Positions 21,813 through 30,719 of a DNA stretch of 33,627 nucleotides are shown in pieces. Every line of letters starts with the position of its first letter. Within the stretch, counting starts at the first letter, position 1. Below the pieces are notes generated by a model. That model saw nothing but the letters and a program-made list of their open reading frames with translations. It had not been told where the DNA came from and made no database searches. The translations under genes were made by a program, and so were the position numbers. Origin of the DNA: Gemmatimonadales bacterium (lineage in GTDB: Bacteria; Gemmatimonadota; Gemmatimonadetes; Gemmatimonadales; GWC2-71-9); the NCBI GenBank assembly GCA_036500345.1, contig DASYCE010000029.1:1-33627 (forward strand). Reading direction: 5' to 3'.

Positions 21813-24036
21813 TGGCCCGCACGTAGTCGCGCGTCTCGACGAAGGGAATCCGCTCCACGAACAGTTCCGGATCGTCAATCGGATCGTGGACGTGGTCGGC
21901 GCTTCGCCGCTGGCCGGTGAGCGGCGCGATCGTCCAGCTGTTCACCCGGCTCTCGCCCGCGTTGTACGCTGCCAGCGACCGCTCGACCTCGGGATACCGT
22001 CGCAGTGCCGCAGCGAAGTGATGAATGCCGAAGACGAGGTTGATCGGCGCGATCCAGAGGAGCGCGGGATCGAAATCGGGAAAGCCGAGCGCCCTGGCGA
22101 GATCCCGTCCGGTGGAAGGCTGCACCTGCATCAGGCCGCGCGCGTCGGTGCGCGACGTGGCGTGCGGCTCGAATCCCGATTCCTGGCGGATCACCGACGC
22201 GACCAGTAGCGGATCGACCGATTCGGACGCCGCCGTCTGCCGCAAGGATTCCGCGAACGGCAGCGGGTAGATCAGCTGCCAGAGCGTCGCATCCTTCGGT
22301 GCGCCGGCGCTCGCGGCGCGGCTCCCCAGCTGTGCTGCGCGCGCCATGAACCCATGTGCGAGGAACGCCTCGCCGGTACGCTCCGCGTCGGTGCCGCGCG
22401 CATCGCCGGAGAGTCGATCGCGCTCGAACCGCGCTTCCATGTCGAGGCCGAGGGCGTCGAGCCGGGCAGCGCGCGCAAAGACGCCATTGAGTGAGTCCGG
22501 AGGGATCGCTGGTGGAGTCGTGATCACGGGCCACGGGATCGTGTCGAGCCGGGCCGCGGCGCGCACCGCGTAGTAACTCTCCGGTCCGCGAGGGAGAAGC
22601 TCGCGCCACGCCTGACGTGCACCCGCCGTGTCGCCGATCTGCCAGCGTGCCCGCCCCAGCCAGTAGCGCGAGGCATCCGTTTCCTGCGGCACCGCGTGCA
22701 CGTCGAGGGCGTGACTGAGTTCACGGATGGCAACGCCGGCGTCGCCCCGCTCCAGGGCGATGAGCGCCGCCGTCAGAATCGCGTGCGAGCGCTGCGAGCT
22801 GCTGGGATATCGCGTCGCGAGGCGGAGGTAATCGGCGCGCGCCGAATCGACTTCGCCGGCGTCGATCGCGAGATCGGCGAGAAGGTACAATGCAATCGAT
22901 GCCGCGGAAGTATCGCCAGGATACTGCCGGACCACCTGGTGCAGCGCGTGTTCGGCGGGGTCCAGCTGATTGGCGCGCAGCAGCGCCCGGGCGCGGAAGT
23001 ACGCCGCTTCGCCGGCGTACGCCGGGTCGTGCACCGCGGCAAAGACTTCGGCCGCATCAGGCCAGCGTGACACCGCGCCGAGGGCGGTCCCCAGCATGAC
23101 GCGGTCCTTGTCGGCCAGCGGGAGTTCGACGGCAGCGCGCGAGAACTGGTCGACGGCGTCCTGCGGTCGATTGACCGCGGCGGCCCGGCGCGCGACCGCA
23201 AGGCGGTCGTCGCGAACCATCGGCGGATTGACCTGGTCGATCAGGTCGAGTGCGTCCCGTGATTCGGCGCTGTTCGAGCTGGCCCGCAGCAGTTGCGCCA
23301 GCCCGGCGCCGATCGCGGCTTTCGCCGAGTCGGTGGTGGCGCCGCGCCACTCGACCTTGAATCCCGCCACATGCGCTCCGAGGGCGTTGTAGCGCGCCGC
23401 AGCGCCGTCAAAGTCGTCGTCGCGGTCGTGCGCGAGCGCTTCGGTCCACGGAATTCGCGGGAGCGCCGCCGGGAGTGCGACCGATGCATACAGTGCGGCG
23501 CGTCCGGCGGAATCCGCCGTCACGCCCGCGGCACGTAGCGCCAGCCAGTCGGCAAGATCGGGGAGCAACGCCATGGCGCGCCGATAGGTCGTCGCCGCAC
23601 TGTCGAGCTGGTCGAGCCGGTCATATGCGCGGGCCAGATCGACGAGCCGGTGCGCCTGTTCCTCGTTGTCGCGGCTGCCGTCGACGACGGCGGCGGCCAG
23701 TGCGTCATCGAGAGCGTCGGCGTTGCGCGCCTGGGCAAGATCCGCATCGGTGAGCAGGCGCCGGCCGAGACGATCGAACTGGGCATCGAGCCACGTCTCA
23801 TGTTCGAGGAGCGACCGGACGGTCTGCCAGCCCTCCCACGCCGCGGCGGACCGGGCGGCAAGCAGGACGACGTCGGGTGTTCGCGTGGCGGGAACGGCGA
23901 GGAGTGGTGCGAGAATCTGGTTGGCGCGCCACGGTTGTCCTGCGGCAAGCGCCGAATCTGCCGAGGCGTACGGCGTCTGCGCCGCACCTCGTGCCGCGGC
24001 GATAACGACGAACCATCCGGCGAGCAATCGGCGCAT
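21754..24036 (-). CDS. slt: Soluble lytic murein transglycosylase (Slt70-like) with TPR-type superhelix
   Basis: 760 residues from the ATG that starts a signal peptide ending GAA|Q (Gln20). The ORF runs further upstream to 24114 but without a better signal. The long N-terminal part consists of tetratricopeptide-like helical repeats (ARAYDRLDQLDSAATTYRRA, YFRARALLRANQLDPAEHAL). The C-terminal part is the lysozyme-like SLT domain with VIRQESGFEPHATS, where Glu619 is the expected catalytic acid, then ARGLMQVQPSTG and AYNAGESRVNSW. It would cleave peptidoglycan strands in the periplasm to 1,6-anhydro products. It lies 37 bases after the gltP-like gene on the same strand and is probably the last gene of the tkt-tal operon. 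No Shine-Dalgarno motif is visible. Its 3' end overlaps gluQ. Confidence 0.9.
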   Translation of the reverse strand: MRRLLAGWFVVIAAARGAAQTPYASADSALAAGQPWRANQILAPLLAVPATRTPDVVLLAARSAAAWEGWQTVRSLLEHETWLDAQFDRLGRRLLTDADLAQARNADALDDALAAAVVDGSRDNEEQAHRLVDLARAYDRLDQLDSAATTYRRAMALLPDLADWLALRAAGVTADSAGRAALYASVALPAALPRIPWTEALAHDRDDDFDGAAARYNALGAHVAGFKVEWRGATTDSAKAAIGAGLAQLLRASSNSAESRDALDLIDQVNPPMVRDDRLAVARRAAAVNRPQDAVDQFSRAAVELPLADKDRVMLGTALGAVSRWPDAAEVFAAVHDPAYAGEAAYFRARALLRANQLDPAEHALHQVVRQYPGDTSAASIALYLLADLAIDAGEVDSARADYLRLATRYPSSSQRSHAILTAALIALERGDAGVAIRELSHALDVHAVPQETDASRYWLGRARWQIGDTAGARQAWRELLPRGPESYYAVRAAARLDTIPWPVITTPPAIPPDSLNGVFARAARLDALGLDMEARFERDRLSGDARGTDAERTGEAFLAHGFMARAAQLGSRAASAGAPKDATLWQLIYPLPFAESLRQTAASESVDPLLVASVIRQESGFEPHATSRTDARGLMQVQPSTGRDLARALGFPDFDPALLWIAPINLVFGIHHFAAALRRYPEVERSLAAYNAGESRVNSWTIAPLTGQRRSADHVHDPIDDPELFVERIPFVETRDYVRAIIRNQSVYRMVYGAPSTPH

Positions 24037-24073
24037 CCGGAAACTTATCTGCACTCGATTGCATTGCATCGTG

Positions 24074-25318
24074 CTAGACCGAGAGCTGTTCGGCCCGTTC
24101 GGGATGGAATTCACCTTCCCACCGCGCCATGACCACCGCGGCGAGGCAGTTGCCCAGCAGGTTGATCGACGTCCGGGCCATGTCCATCAATGCATCGACG
24201 CCAAGGATGACGGCGACCCCTTCGAGCGGCAGGCCGAACGATGCGAGGGTTCCCGAGAGGATGACCAGCGCCGCGCGCGGCACGGCGGCAACGCCCTTCG
24301 ACGTCAGCATCAGCGTCAGCAGCATCAGCAGCTGCGTGCCGATCGGCATGGCGACTCCCGCCGCCTGCGCCACGAACACCGATGCCACGGCGAGATAGAG
24401 CGTCGATCCGTCGAGATTGAACGAGTAGCCCGCCGGCAGGACAAACGCGACGATCCGCTTGGGGACGCCCATCTTCTCGATGTTTTCCATCGCGAGCGGA
24501 AGTGCCGCTTCCGACGACGCAGTGGAGAAGGCGATGAGGTAGGGCTCGCGAACGTGCTTCCAGAAGAGCCCCAGCGGTATGCGAAAGATGAAGGTGACCG
24601 GGACCAGTGCCACAAGCACAAAGACCAGCAGCGCGCCGTACAGCGTCAGCACCAGCACGCCAAGGTTGCGCAGGACGCCGAGTCCGCTGTGACCCACCGT
24701 GACGGCCACCGCGGCGCCGATCCCGATCGGGGCAAACTTCATCACGATCTCGGTGAACTTGAACATCACCTGCGTCAGTGAATCGCAGAACGAAAGCATC
24801 ACGTCGCGCGGCTTGCCGACCACCCGGCTCAGCGCGGCGCCGAAGATCACCGTGAACACGACGATCTGGAGCACCTCGTTCTTCGCCGCGCTGTCGAAGA
24901 ACGACGTCGGCACGGCGTGAGTGAGGACGCCGGCGAAGGTCACCTTGGTCTGCGCCAGCTGTTGTCCGGCGGTTCCGGCGCCGGTGAGCGCCACACCGAC
25001 CCCGGGCTTGATGAGATTGACCATCACCAGCCCGACGATCAGTGCGATGGTGGTGATGATCTCGAAATAGATGATCGAGCGGAGCGCCAGCTTGCCCACC
25101 CGCGAGAGATCATCGCCGTGCCCGGCGATGCCGACCACCAGGGCGCCGAAGATCAACGGGACCACGATGCACTTGATCAGTGCGAGGAAGATCGTCGAGA
25201 ACGGGCCGAGAATCTGTGCCATGTCCACGTCGGGCCAGTAGGCGTGATTGAGCCAGCCGATCACCACGCCCACGATCATCGACACGACGATCCATGAGGT
25301 CAGTGAGACCTTTCGCAT
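24074..25318 (-). CDS. gltP: Glutamate/dicarboxylate:cation symporter (DAACS family, GltP-like)
   Basis: 414 residues with about eight membrane helices and two re-entrant hairpins, as in GltPh, GltP and DctA. It has the serine-rich hairpin 1 FSTASSEAALPLAMEN, the helix 7 motif YSFNLDGSTLY (NLDGS, as in GltP/GltT-type carriers), hairpin 2 TSKGVAAVPRAALVIL, and the helix 8 substrate site DMARTSINLLGN with the arginine that binds the side-chain carboxylate. Uptake of glutamate, aspartate or C4-dicarboxylates by proton or sodium symport is expected; which one cannot be told. AAGGA lies 6 bases before the ATG. It starts 39 bases after the transaldolase stop and is followed at 37 bases by slt. Confidence 0.93.
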   Translation of the reverse strand: MRKVSLTSWIVVSMIVGVVIGWLNHAYWPDVDMAQILGPFSTIFLALIKCIVVPLIFGALVVGIAGHGDDLSRVGKLALRSIIYFEIITTIALIVGLVMVNLIKPGVGVALTGAGTAGQQLAQTKVTFAGVLTHAVPTSFFDSAAKNEVLQIVVFTVIFGAALSRVVGKPRDVMLSFCDSLTQVMFKFTEIVMKFAPIGIGAAVAVTVGHSGLGVLRNLGVLVLTLYGALLVFVLVALVPVTFIFRIPLGLFWKHVREPYLIAFSTASSEAALPLAMENIEKMGVPKRIVAFVLPAGYSFNLDGSTLYLAVASVFVAQAAGVAMPIGTQLLMLLTLMLTSKGVAAVPRAALVILSGTLASFGLPLEGVAVILGVDALMDMARTSINLLGNCLAAVVMARWEGEFHPERAEQLSV

Positions 25319-25357
25319 TGTGGTTCCTTCGTGGAGGTGGACCGGGTGCGAGGCCGG

Positions 25358-26467
25358 TCAGGCCGCGAGCGCGCCAGCCTTCTGCTTGACGCGATCGACC
25401 AGCGCATTCCAGCTGTCGGAGAACTTGCTCACGCCGTCCTCTTCGAGGAAGGCCGTCCGCTCCGCCAGCGGTGCCACGCCGAGTTTCTCGTAACCGGCCA
25501 GGAGCGCCTCGGCCTCGATCTCGCTCTGCGGCGTGATCCGGACCTCGGGCTTGCCGTGGTCGTTGTAGGCACGGAAGGTGTCGGGCGGCAACGTATTCAC
25601 GGTGTCGGGCGCGATCAGCGCCTCGGCATAGAAGATGTCGGAGAGTGATTTGTCCTTGGTGCTCGTCGACGCCCAGAGGGGGCGCTGCGCCTTGGCTCCG
25701 TGCGATGCGATCGCCTGCCAGCGCGGATGCATCAGCGACTGGCCGAAGACTGCATACGCCACGCGCGCATTCGCGATCGCCATCTGATGCAGGAACCGCT
25801 TGCCGCGATCACCGGCCTTGGCAAGGGCGGGGTCGGTCTGGCCATCCACCCGGCTCACGAAGAAGCTCGCGACCGAATAGACGGTAGCGACCGGGAGACC
25901 GAGCTTGATGCGCCGCTCCAACCCCGAAAGGAATGCCTCGATCACCTGCTTGTACCGATCGACGCTGAAGAGGAGAGTGATGTTGATGTTGATGCCGTCG
26001 GCGAGGCATTGCTCGATTGCCGGCAACCCCGCTGCGGTGCCGGGGATCTTCACCATCAGATTCGGCCGGTCGACCAGCTTCCACAGCCGGTGCGCCGCTT
26101 CGATCGTTCCCTCGGTGTCGTGCGCCAGCTTGGGCGACACCTCGATGGACACCGTGCCGTCTCCGTGCCCGCTGTGCTCATACACCGGGCGAAACACGTC
26201 GCACGCCGCCTTCACATCCTTGACCATCAGCGCTTCGACGATCGCCTCCGGTGATTCTCCGGCGCGACTGAGCGTACGGATGTCGTCATCGTAGTCGCCG
26301 CTGCCCGCGACCGCCTTCTCGAAGATCGTCGGGTTCGACGTCATCCCGCGCAGCGAATCCTGGGTCACCAGCCGCGCAAGTTCGCCGGACTGGATCAGGT
26401 CACGCGTGACGAAATCGTACCAGATGCTCTGGCCAAGCTCGGTGAGCTGCTGCAGTGGTTGCGCCAT
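25358..26467 (-). CDS. tal: Transaldolase (long form)
   Basis: 369 residues from an ATG with GGAG 7 bases upstream. The ORF extends into tkt, but that part is not used. It transfers a dihydroxyacetone unit between sugar phosphates in the non-oxidative pentose phosphate branch. It shows SIWYDFVTRDLI, the conserved SLRGMTSNPTIFEKAV, the Schiff-base lysine in NLMVKIPGTAAGLPAI (Lys140), the strand GININITLLFSVDRYK, and FVSRVDGQTDPAL. This length and motif set match the roughly 370-residue actinobacterial/cyanobacterial-type transaldolases rather than the short TalB form. It starts 13 bases after the tkt stop, so the two pentose phosphate enzymes are co-transcribed. The later gltP and slt genes are close enough to share the message. 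Confidence 0.95.
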   Translation of the reverse strand: MAQPLQQLTELGQSIWYDFVTRDLIQSGELARLVTQDSLRGMTSNPTIFEKAVAGSGDYDDDIRTLSRAGESPEAIVEALMVKDVKAACDVFRPVYEHSGHGDGTVSIEVSPKLAHDTEGTIEAAHRLWKLVDRPNLMVKIPGTAAGLPAIEQCLADGININITLLFSVDRYKQVIEAFLSGLERRIKLGLPVATVYSVASFFVSRVDGQTDPALAKAGDRGKRFLHQMAIANARVAYAVFGQSLMHPRWQAIASHGAKAQRPLWASTSTKDKSLSDIFYAEALIAPDTVNTLPPDTFRAYNDHGKPEVRITPQSEIEAEALLAGYEKLGVAPLAERTAFLEEDGVSKFSDSWNALVDRVKQKAGALAA

Positions 26468-26480
26468 CGCGATGCTCCGG

Positions 26481-28475
26481 TCAGACCAGTGCGCGCACGG
26501 CGGCCGCGACGTGGTCGGGGGTGAATCCGAATTCCTTGAAGAGCCGCTCCGCGGGAGCCGACGCACCGAAATGGTCGAGCCCGATCGCGGTCCCGCGGCT
26601 CCCTGTCCAGCGACACCAGCCGAACGACGAGGCGGCTTCGACTGACACTCTCGCGGTGATGGACGACGGCAGCACCCGCTCGCGCCACACGTCGTCCTGG
26701 GCCGCGAACAGCTCCCACGACGGCATCGACACGACGCGCGTGGGAATCCCTTCTCCGTCCAGTGTCTCCGCCGCCTTGATTGCCACCTGTACTTCGCTGC
26801 CGGTCGCGATCACGATGGCGCGCGGCGGCTGTGACGGTTCACGAAGAATGTACGCGCCGCGCGCGGTTTCGCCCACGGCGTCGGCCGCCCGCGCTTGCGC
26901 CGGGAGCTTCTGCCGGGTGAGAATCAGCGCGGTCGGTCCGTCGGTGTGATGCATCGCTGCTTTCCACGCTTCGACCGTCTCGGCCGCGTCGGCGGGGCGG
27001 AGGGCCACCATCCCCGGGATGCTCCGCAGCATCGCGAGCTGTTCCACTGGTTGATGCGTCGGACCGTCTTCGCCGAGACCGATTGAATCGTGGGTGAAGA
27101 TGTAGATCGGCGCCTGCTTCATCAGCGCGGCAAGGCGCACTGCCGGCTTGCAGTAGTCGAGGAAGATCAGGAATGTCGCGCCGTACGGGCGGAATCCCCC
27201 GTGCACCGCGATGCCGTTGAGCGCCGACATCATGCTGTGTTCCCGCACGCCCCAGTGCATGCGCGGCCCGGTGGTCTCGGCGTCGAAGATTTCGCCGATC
27301 TTGATATTCGTGCCGTTGCTGCCGCCGAGATCCGCGGAGCCGCCCATCAATGCGGGGACGCCCTTCGCAATCACTTCGAGCGCCTTCTGCGACGCCTGGC
27401 GCGTGGCGAGTGATTCCTTGGAGAGATCGGGGAGCGACGCCTCCCAGTTGGCCGGAAGCTCTCCGGCGAGCCGGCTCCGGAAGAGCGATGCCTCAGGGCT
27501 CCTGGCGAGCCGTGCTTCCCACGTCGACACCATCGTGTCGCCACGCGCCAGCAGCGGACGCATTTCATCGTACGCTTCGGGTGCGACGTGATACGGATCC
27601 TGCGGCCAGTGCAGGATCGCCTTGGTTCTTGCGACTTCGTCCCGGCCGAGCGGTGCGCCGTGCGCTTCCGGCGTCCCCTCCTTGGTCGGCGCGGGATTGC
27701 CGATCACGGTGCGGAGGCGGATCAGCGTCGGCCGCTCCGACTGCGACGCGGCATCGGCGAGCGCCGCATCGATCGCGGCGAGGTCGTTGCCGTCGTCGAC
27801 GTGCAGCGTCCGCCATCCGTACGCCTGGAAGCGCTGCTCGACGCTCTCGGTGAAGGTGATGCTGGTATGCCCGTCGATGGTGATCTGATTGTCGTCGTAG
27901 ATCACTGTCAACTTCCCGAGCTGCAGATGGCCCGCCAGCGACGCCGCCTCGCTCGCGACCCCCTCCATCATGTCGCCGTCGGACGCGAAGACCCAGGTGC
28001 GGTGGTCGACGAGGTCGGTGCCGAACTGCGAGGCGAGGAGCCGCTCGGCGATCGCCATTCCCACGGCGTTTCCCATCCCCTGACCGAGGGGGCCGGTCGT
28101 CGTTTCGACGCCGACGGTGTGGCCGTGTTCCGGATGACCCGGAGTCTTCGACCCCCACTGCCGGAAGTTCTTGATGTCGTCGAGCGAGAGGTCGTACCCC
28201 GAGAGGTGCAGCAGCGAGTACAGGAGCAGCGACGCATGGCCGCACGACAGCACGAACCGGTCGCGGTCGGGCCAGTCGGGGTGATGCGGGGCGTGCTTGA
28301 GATGGCGGCGCCAGAGCAGGTATCCCACCGGGGCCAGCGCCATCGGCGTGCCGGGGTGGCCGGAGTCGGCGGCCTGCACCGCGTCCATCGCCAACACCCT
28401 GATCGAGTTGATGACCTGCCAGGCTGCGGCGTCGTTGATCGGCGGCTTGCTGGAAATGGCAGCGGTGGTTGGCAC
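26481..28475 (-). CDS. tkt: Transketolase
   Basis: 664 residues from a GTG start, normal family length. It transfers two-carbon units with thiamine diphosphate. In order: [23 protein letters not shown], the diphosphate-binding stretch [20 protein letters not shown] with [26 protein letters not shown], the pyrimidine domain with [20 protein letters not shown] (the glutamate of the REH motif activates the cofactor), and the C-terminal domain [17 protein letters not shown] with SSFGW. A TTG at 28517 would extend the frame by 14 residues, but it lies inside a TATCTT promoter element on this strand, so I prefer the GTG. It is the first gene of a tkt-tal-gltP-slt string and is transcribed away from the LURP-like gene. 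Confidence 0.95.
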   Translation of the reverse strand: MPTTAAISSKPPINDAAAWQVINSIRVLAMDAVQAADSGHPGTPMALAPVGYLLWRRHLKHAPHHPDWPDRDRFVLSCGHASLLLYSLLHLSGYDLSLDDIKNFRQWGSKTPGHPEHGHTVGVETTTGPLGQGMGNAVGMAIAERLLASQFGTDLVDHRTWVFASDGDMMEGVASEAASLAGHLQLGKLTVIYDDNQITIDGHTSITFTESVEQRFQAYGWRTLHVDDGNDLAAIDAALADAASQSERPTLIRLRTVIGNPAPTKEGTPEAHGAPLGRDEVARTKAILHWPQDPYHVAPEAYDEMRPLLARGDTMVSTWEARLARSPEASLFRSRLAGELPANWEASLPDLSKESLATRQASQKALEVIAKGVPALMGGSADLGGSNGTNIKIGEIFDAETTGPRMHWGVREHSMMSALNGIAVHGGFRPYGATFLIFLDYCKPAVRLAALMKQAPIYIFTHDSIGLGEDGPTHQPVEQLAMLRSIPGMVALRPADAAETVEAWKAAMHHTDGPTALILTRQKLPAQARAADAVGETARGAYILREPSQPPRAIVIATGSEVQVAIKAAETLDGEGIPTRVVSMPSWELFAAQDDVWRERVLPSSITARVSVEAASSFGWCRWTGSRGTAIGLDHFGASAPAERLFKEFGFTPDHVAAAVRALV

Positions 28476-28513
28476 TGGTTCCGCCTGCGTGTGGAGTCCG
28501 AACGTTGGGTGCA

Positions 28514-28546
28514 GCAAGATAATGGGCGCCAGCCGAACTATCTTGC
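28514..28546. promoter_or_regulatory. Inverted repeat forming a divergent promoter between tkt and the LURP-like gene
   Basis: GCAAGATA (28514-28521) and TATCTTGC (28539-28546) are perfect 8-base inverted arms around a 17-base spacer. Each arm contains TATCTT in the direction of the gene it faces: 8 bases before the plus-strand ATG at 28553, and about 40 bases before the minus-strand tkt GTG. With a usual spacer, each -10 would sit on the -35 position of the opposing promoter. It may also be an operator; I cannot decide between these roles. Confidence 0.5.
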
Positions 28547-28552
28547 GAGCCG

Positions 28553-29044
28553 ATGCAATACCAGATGAAGCAGAAGCTCTTCTCCTGGGGCGACGACTTC
28601 ACCATCCGAGACAGTGCCGGAAACGACGCCTTCTTCGTCGACGGCAAGGTCTTCTCCCTCGGGCATCAACTCTCGTTTCAGGACATGTCGAAACGCGAGC
28701 TCGCCTTCATCAAGCAGAAGCTCCTCGCCTGGGGTCCCACCTACGAACTCTATCGTGACGGGGCACTCGCCGCCGTGGTGAAGAAGCAACTCTTCACGCT
28801 GTTCCGTTGCACCTTCAGCGTCGATGTCCCCGGTCCCGATGATCTCTCCGCCCTGGGCAACTTCACCGACCACGAGTACGTGATCTCGCGCGGCGGCAAC
28901 GCCGTCGCCACGGTGTCGAAACAATGGTTCGCACTGACCGACACGTACGGCGTCGATGTCGCCGATGGGGAAGACGCCGTGCTGCTCCTCGCCAGTACCG
29001 TGGTGATCGACATGGCATGTCACCCGGACGACAACCGGCGATGA
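28553..29044 (+). CDS. LURP-one-related (YxjI/LOR) family protein
   Basis: 163 residues, the full length of the family. It starts [20 protein letters not shown] and continues with YFVDGK-like [54 protein letters not shown] and [20 protein letters not shown]. This is the beta-barrel fold related to Tubby-type domains, found in bacteria as short stand-alone proteins. The biochemical role is unknown, though membrane or phospholipid association has been suggested for the fold. No signal peptide is present. The TATCTT element ends only 8 bases before the ATG and no ribosome-binding site is visible, so the message may be leaderless. It leads a plus-strand group with the molybdoenzyme (18-base gap) and the phosphatase. 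Confidence 0.85.
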   Translation: MQYQMKQKLFSWGDDFTIRDSAGNDAFFVDGKVFSLGHQLSFQDMSKRELAFIKQKLLAWGPTYELYRDGALAAVVKKQLFTLFRCTFSVDVPGPDDLSALGNFTDHEYVISRGGNAVATVSKQWFALTDTYGVDVADGEDAVLLLASTVVIDMACHPDDNRR

Positions 29045-29062
29045 GGCGACGGATCCCGCACC

Positions 29063-30130
29063 ATGTCGTCTGAACGGCGCAATTTTGACGCGGAAGGGTT
29101 CAACAGCGCCGCGTGGCCTGATCCCGCGGCCCCCGGCGGAATCACCGAGACGGCGCGGTTCTTCTCCAGGAGCCACGCCCCGGTCCCCCATGTCGATCCG
29201 GACCGATGGCATCTCGAGATCGGCGGCCTCGTCCAGCGGCCACAGCAGCTCCGCCTCGCCGATCTCGCCGCGATGCGCCGCCGCGAAGTCACGGCAACGC
29301 TGGTCTGCGCCGGATTGCGCCGGTCGGAGCTCCTCCGCGTGGCGCCCCTTCCCGGTGAACTTCCGTGGGGTCCCGAACCAGCGAGTACCGGCCGGTGGAG
29401 CGGGGTCCCGCTCGCCGACATCCTCGGAATCGTCGGCATCGACCCCGATGCACGGTATGTCGAATTCACCGGGCTCGATCAGATCGATCGCGATGGGCGC
29501 CAATTCGGCTTTGGCGGCTCGATCGACATCGAGAAGGCGCGCACCGCCGACGTGATTCTCGCGACGCATCTCAATGACGAGCCGCTGGCAGCGCGTCACG
29601 GAGCGCCGGTACGCGCCGTCGTTCCCGGGTGGATCGGGGCGCGCAGCGTGAAATGGCTCGGCGCGATCACCCTCCGCCGTGATCCGTCGGACAACTACTT
29701 CCAGACCCGCGCCTACCGGATGCAGCGCGAGATCGACCCGTCGAAACCGCGCGATGTTTCCGCCGGGACGGCGCTGGTAGAGGTATCGCTCAACGCGGTG
29801 ATCGTCGACCCTCGCGACGGCGCCAGATGCCGGCCGGGGCCAATCACCATCCGGGGTTGGGCAATCGGGTCGGGGGGTACGCCGCTCCGATCGGTCGAGG
29901 TCTCGGCCGATGACGGCATCCACTGGACCGCGGCCCGGATCTCCCCGACCGGACGGTGGGCGTGGAGTCTCTGGGAAGCCAACCTGTCATTCCAGACCGG
30001 CACGCACGTCATTGCAGTAAAGGCGACGGATGCCGACGGCCGAACCCAACCGGCTTCACTCGATGAGGTGTGGAATGTCAAAGGCTACTGCAACAACGCG
30101 TGGCATCGAATTGCCATTGAGGTCGACTAG
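29063..30130 (+). CDS. Sulfite oxidase-fold molybdopterin oxidoreductase
   Basis: 355 residues with the two-domain layout of sulfite oxidases. The molybdopterin domain contains TLVCAGLRRSE, with Cys82 as the expected molybdenum ligand. The usual motif reads CAGNRR, so Asn is replaced by Leu. WSGVPLADIL, GFGGSIDIEKA and HGAPVRAVVPGWIGARSVKWLG follow. The dimerisation domain (immunoglobulin-like) runs from about residue 230 (SLNAVIVDP through IRGWAIGSGG, SVEVSADDGIHWTAA) to the end GYCNNAWHR. There is no haem domain and no Tat or Sec signal, so unlike many bacterial SorA/SorT enzymes it seems cytoplasmic, as in the haem-free plant type. Sulfite is the likely but unproven substrate. The phosphatase start is nested in its last codons. 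Confidence 0.85.
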   Translation: MSSERRNFDAEGFNSAAWPDPAAPGGITETARFFSRSHAPVPHVDPDRWHLEIGGLVQRPQQLRLADLAAMRRREVTATLVCAGLRRSELLRVAPLPGELPWGPEPASTGRWSGVPLADILGIVGIDPDARYVEFTGLDQIDRDGRQFGFGGSIDIEKARTADVILATHLNDEPLAARHGAPVRAVVPGWIGARSVKWLGAITLRRDPSDNYFQTRAYRMQREIDPSKPRDVSAGTALVEVSLNAVIVDPRDGARCRPGPITIRGWAIGSGGTPLRSVEVSADDGIHWTAARISPTGRWAWSLWEANLSFQTGTHVIAVKATDADGRTQPASLDEVWNVKGYCNNAWHRIAIEVD

Positions 30131-30692
30131 GGGAGGTCGCGCCGGCCGCGTGATCCTCGCGCTCGCTGCGGCCGCGATCGGCGCAGCACCGCTGGCGGCG
30201 CAGGCCGGCCCGGCCCGCATCATCATCGTCCGTCACGGCGAGAAACCGGGCGACTCACGCAATCCCCATCTCTCTCCAGCCGGCGTGAAGCGATCACACG
30301 ATCTGGTGACCTTCATCACCACCACCCCGGCGATTCGGGACGGCGGCCTTCCGGTCGCGATCTACGCCACGCAGACGACGCACGATGCCGACGGCCAGCG
30401 CACCCAGGAAACGGTTGCGCCGCTCGCGCACCAGCTCGGCCTGGCCGTCCGCACACCATATCACGGCAGCGAGCCGGTCAAGCTCGCACGCGCAATTCTG
30501 CACGATAAGTCACTCGCGGGGAAGACGATCCTCATCTGCTGGAATCACGAAGAACTCCCGCAGCTCGAAGCGGCGCTCGGCGCACGACCGCTATCGCGGA
30601 AGTGGAAAAGCAGCAACTTCGACGAAGTCGACGTGATCACCTACCACAAGGGACGCGCGGCGCTGGGCGTCACCCGCTACGGCGCGCCGTAA
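30075..30692 (+). CDS. Exported histidine phosphatase family protein
   Basis: 205 residues from an ATG with GAGG 6 bases upstream, which overlaps the molybdoenzyme end by 56 bases. A GTG at 30150 is an alternative but lacks the basic region. A long basic N-terminus and hydrophobic run VILALAAAAIG end at LAA|Q (Gln43). The catalytic RHG motif is IIIVRHGEKPGD near the mature N-terminus; the second histidine is in ILICWNHEELPQL. This is the branch-2-like, phosphoglycerate-mutase-type fold; many such exported proteins have unknown phosphoester substrates. The end is tail-to-tail with the MBL-fold gene with only 27 bases between, in which I see no strong terminator. Confidence 0.8.
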   Translation: MSKATATTRGIELPLRSTRGGRAGRVILALAAAAIGAAPLAAQAGPARIIIVRHGEKPGDSRNPHLSPAGVKRSHDLVTFITTTPAIRDGGLPVAIYATQTTHDADGQRTQETVAPLAHQLGLAVRTPYHGSEPVKLARAILHDKSLAGKTILICWNHEELPQLEAALGARPLSRKWKSSNFDEVDVITYHKGRAALGVTRYGAP

Positions 30693-30719
30693 GTCGAAGC
30701 GACGGCACCCTGCGGCGCG

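Noticed and set aside
27588-28568. 326-codon open frame on the plus strand opposite tkt
   Set aside because: Antisense to the conserved transketolase N-terminal domain and runs through the divergent promoter; no supporting features.
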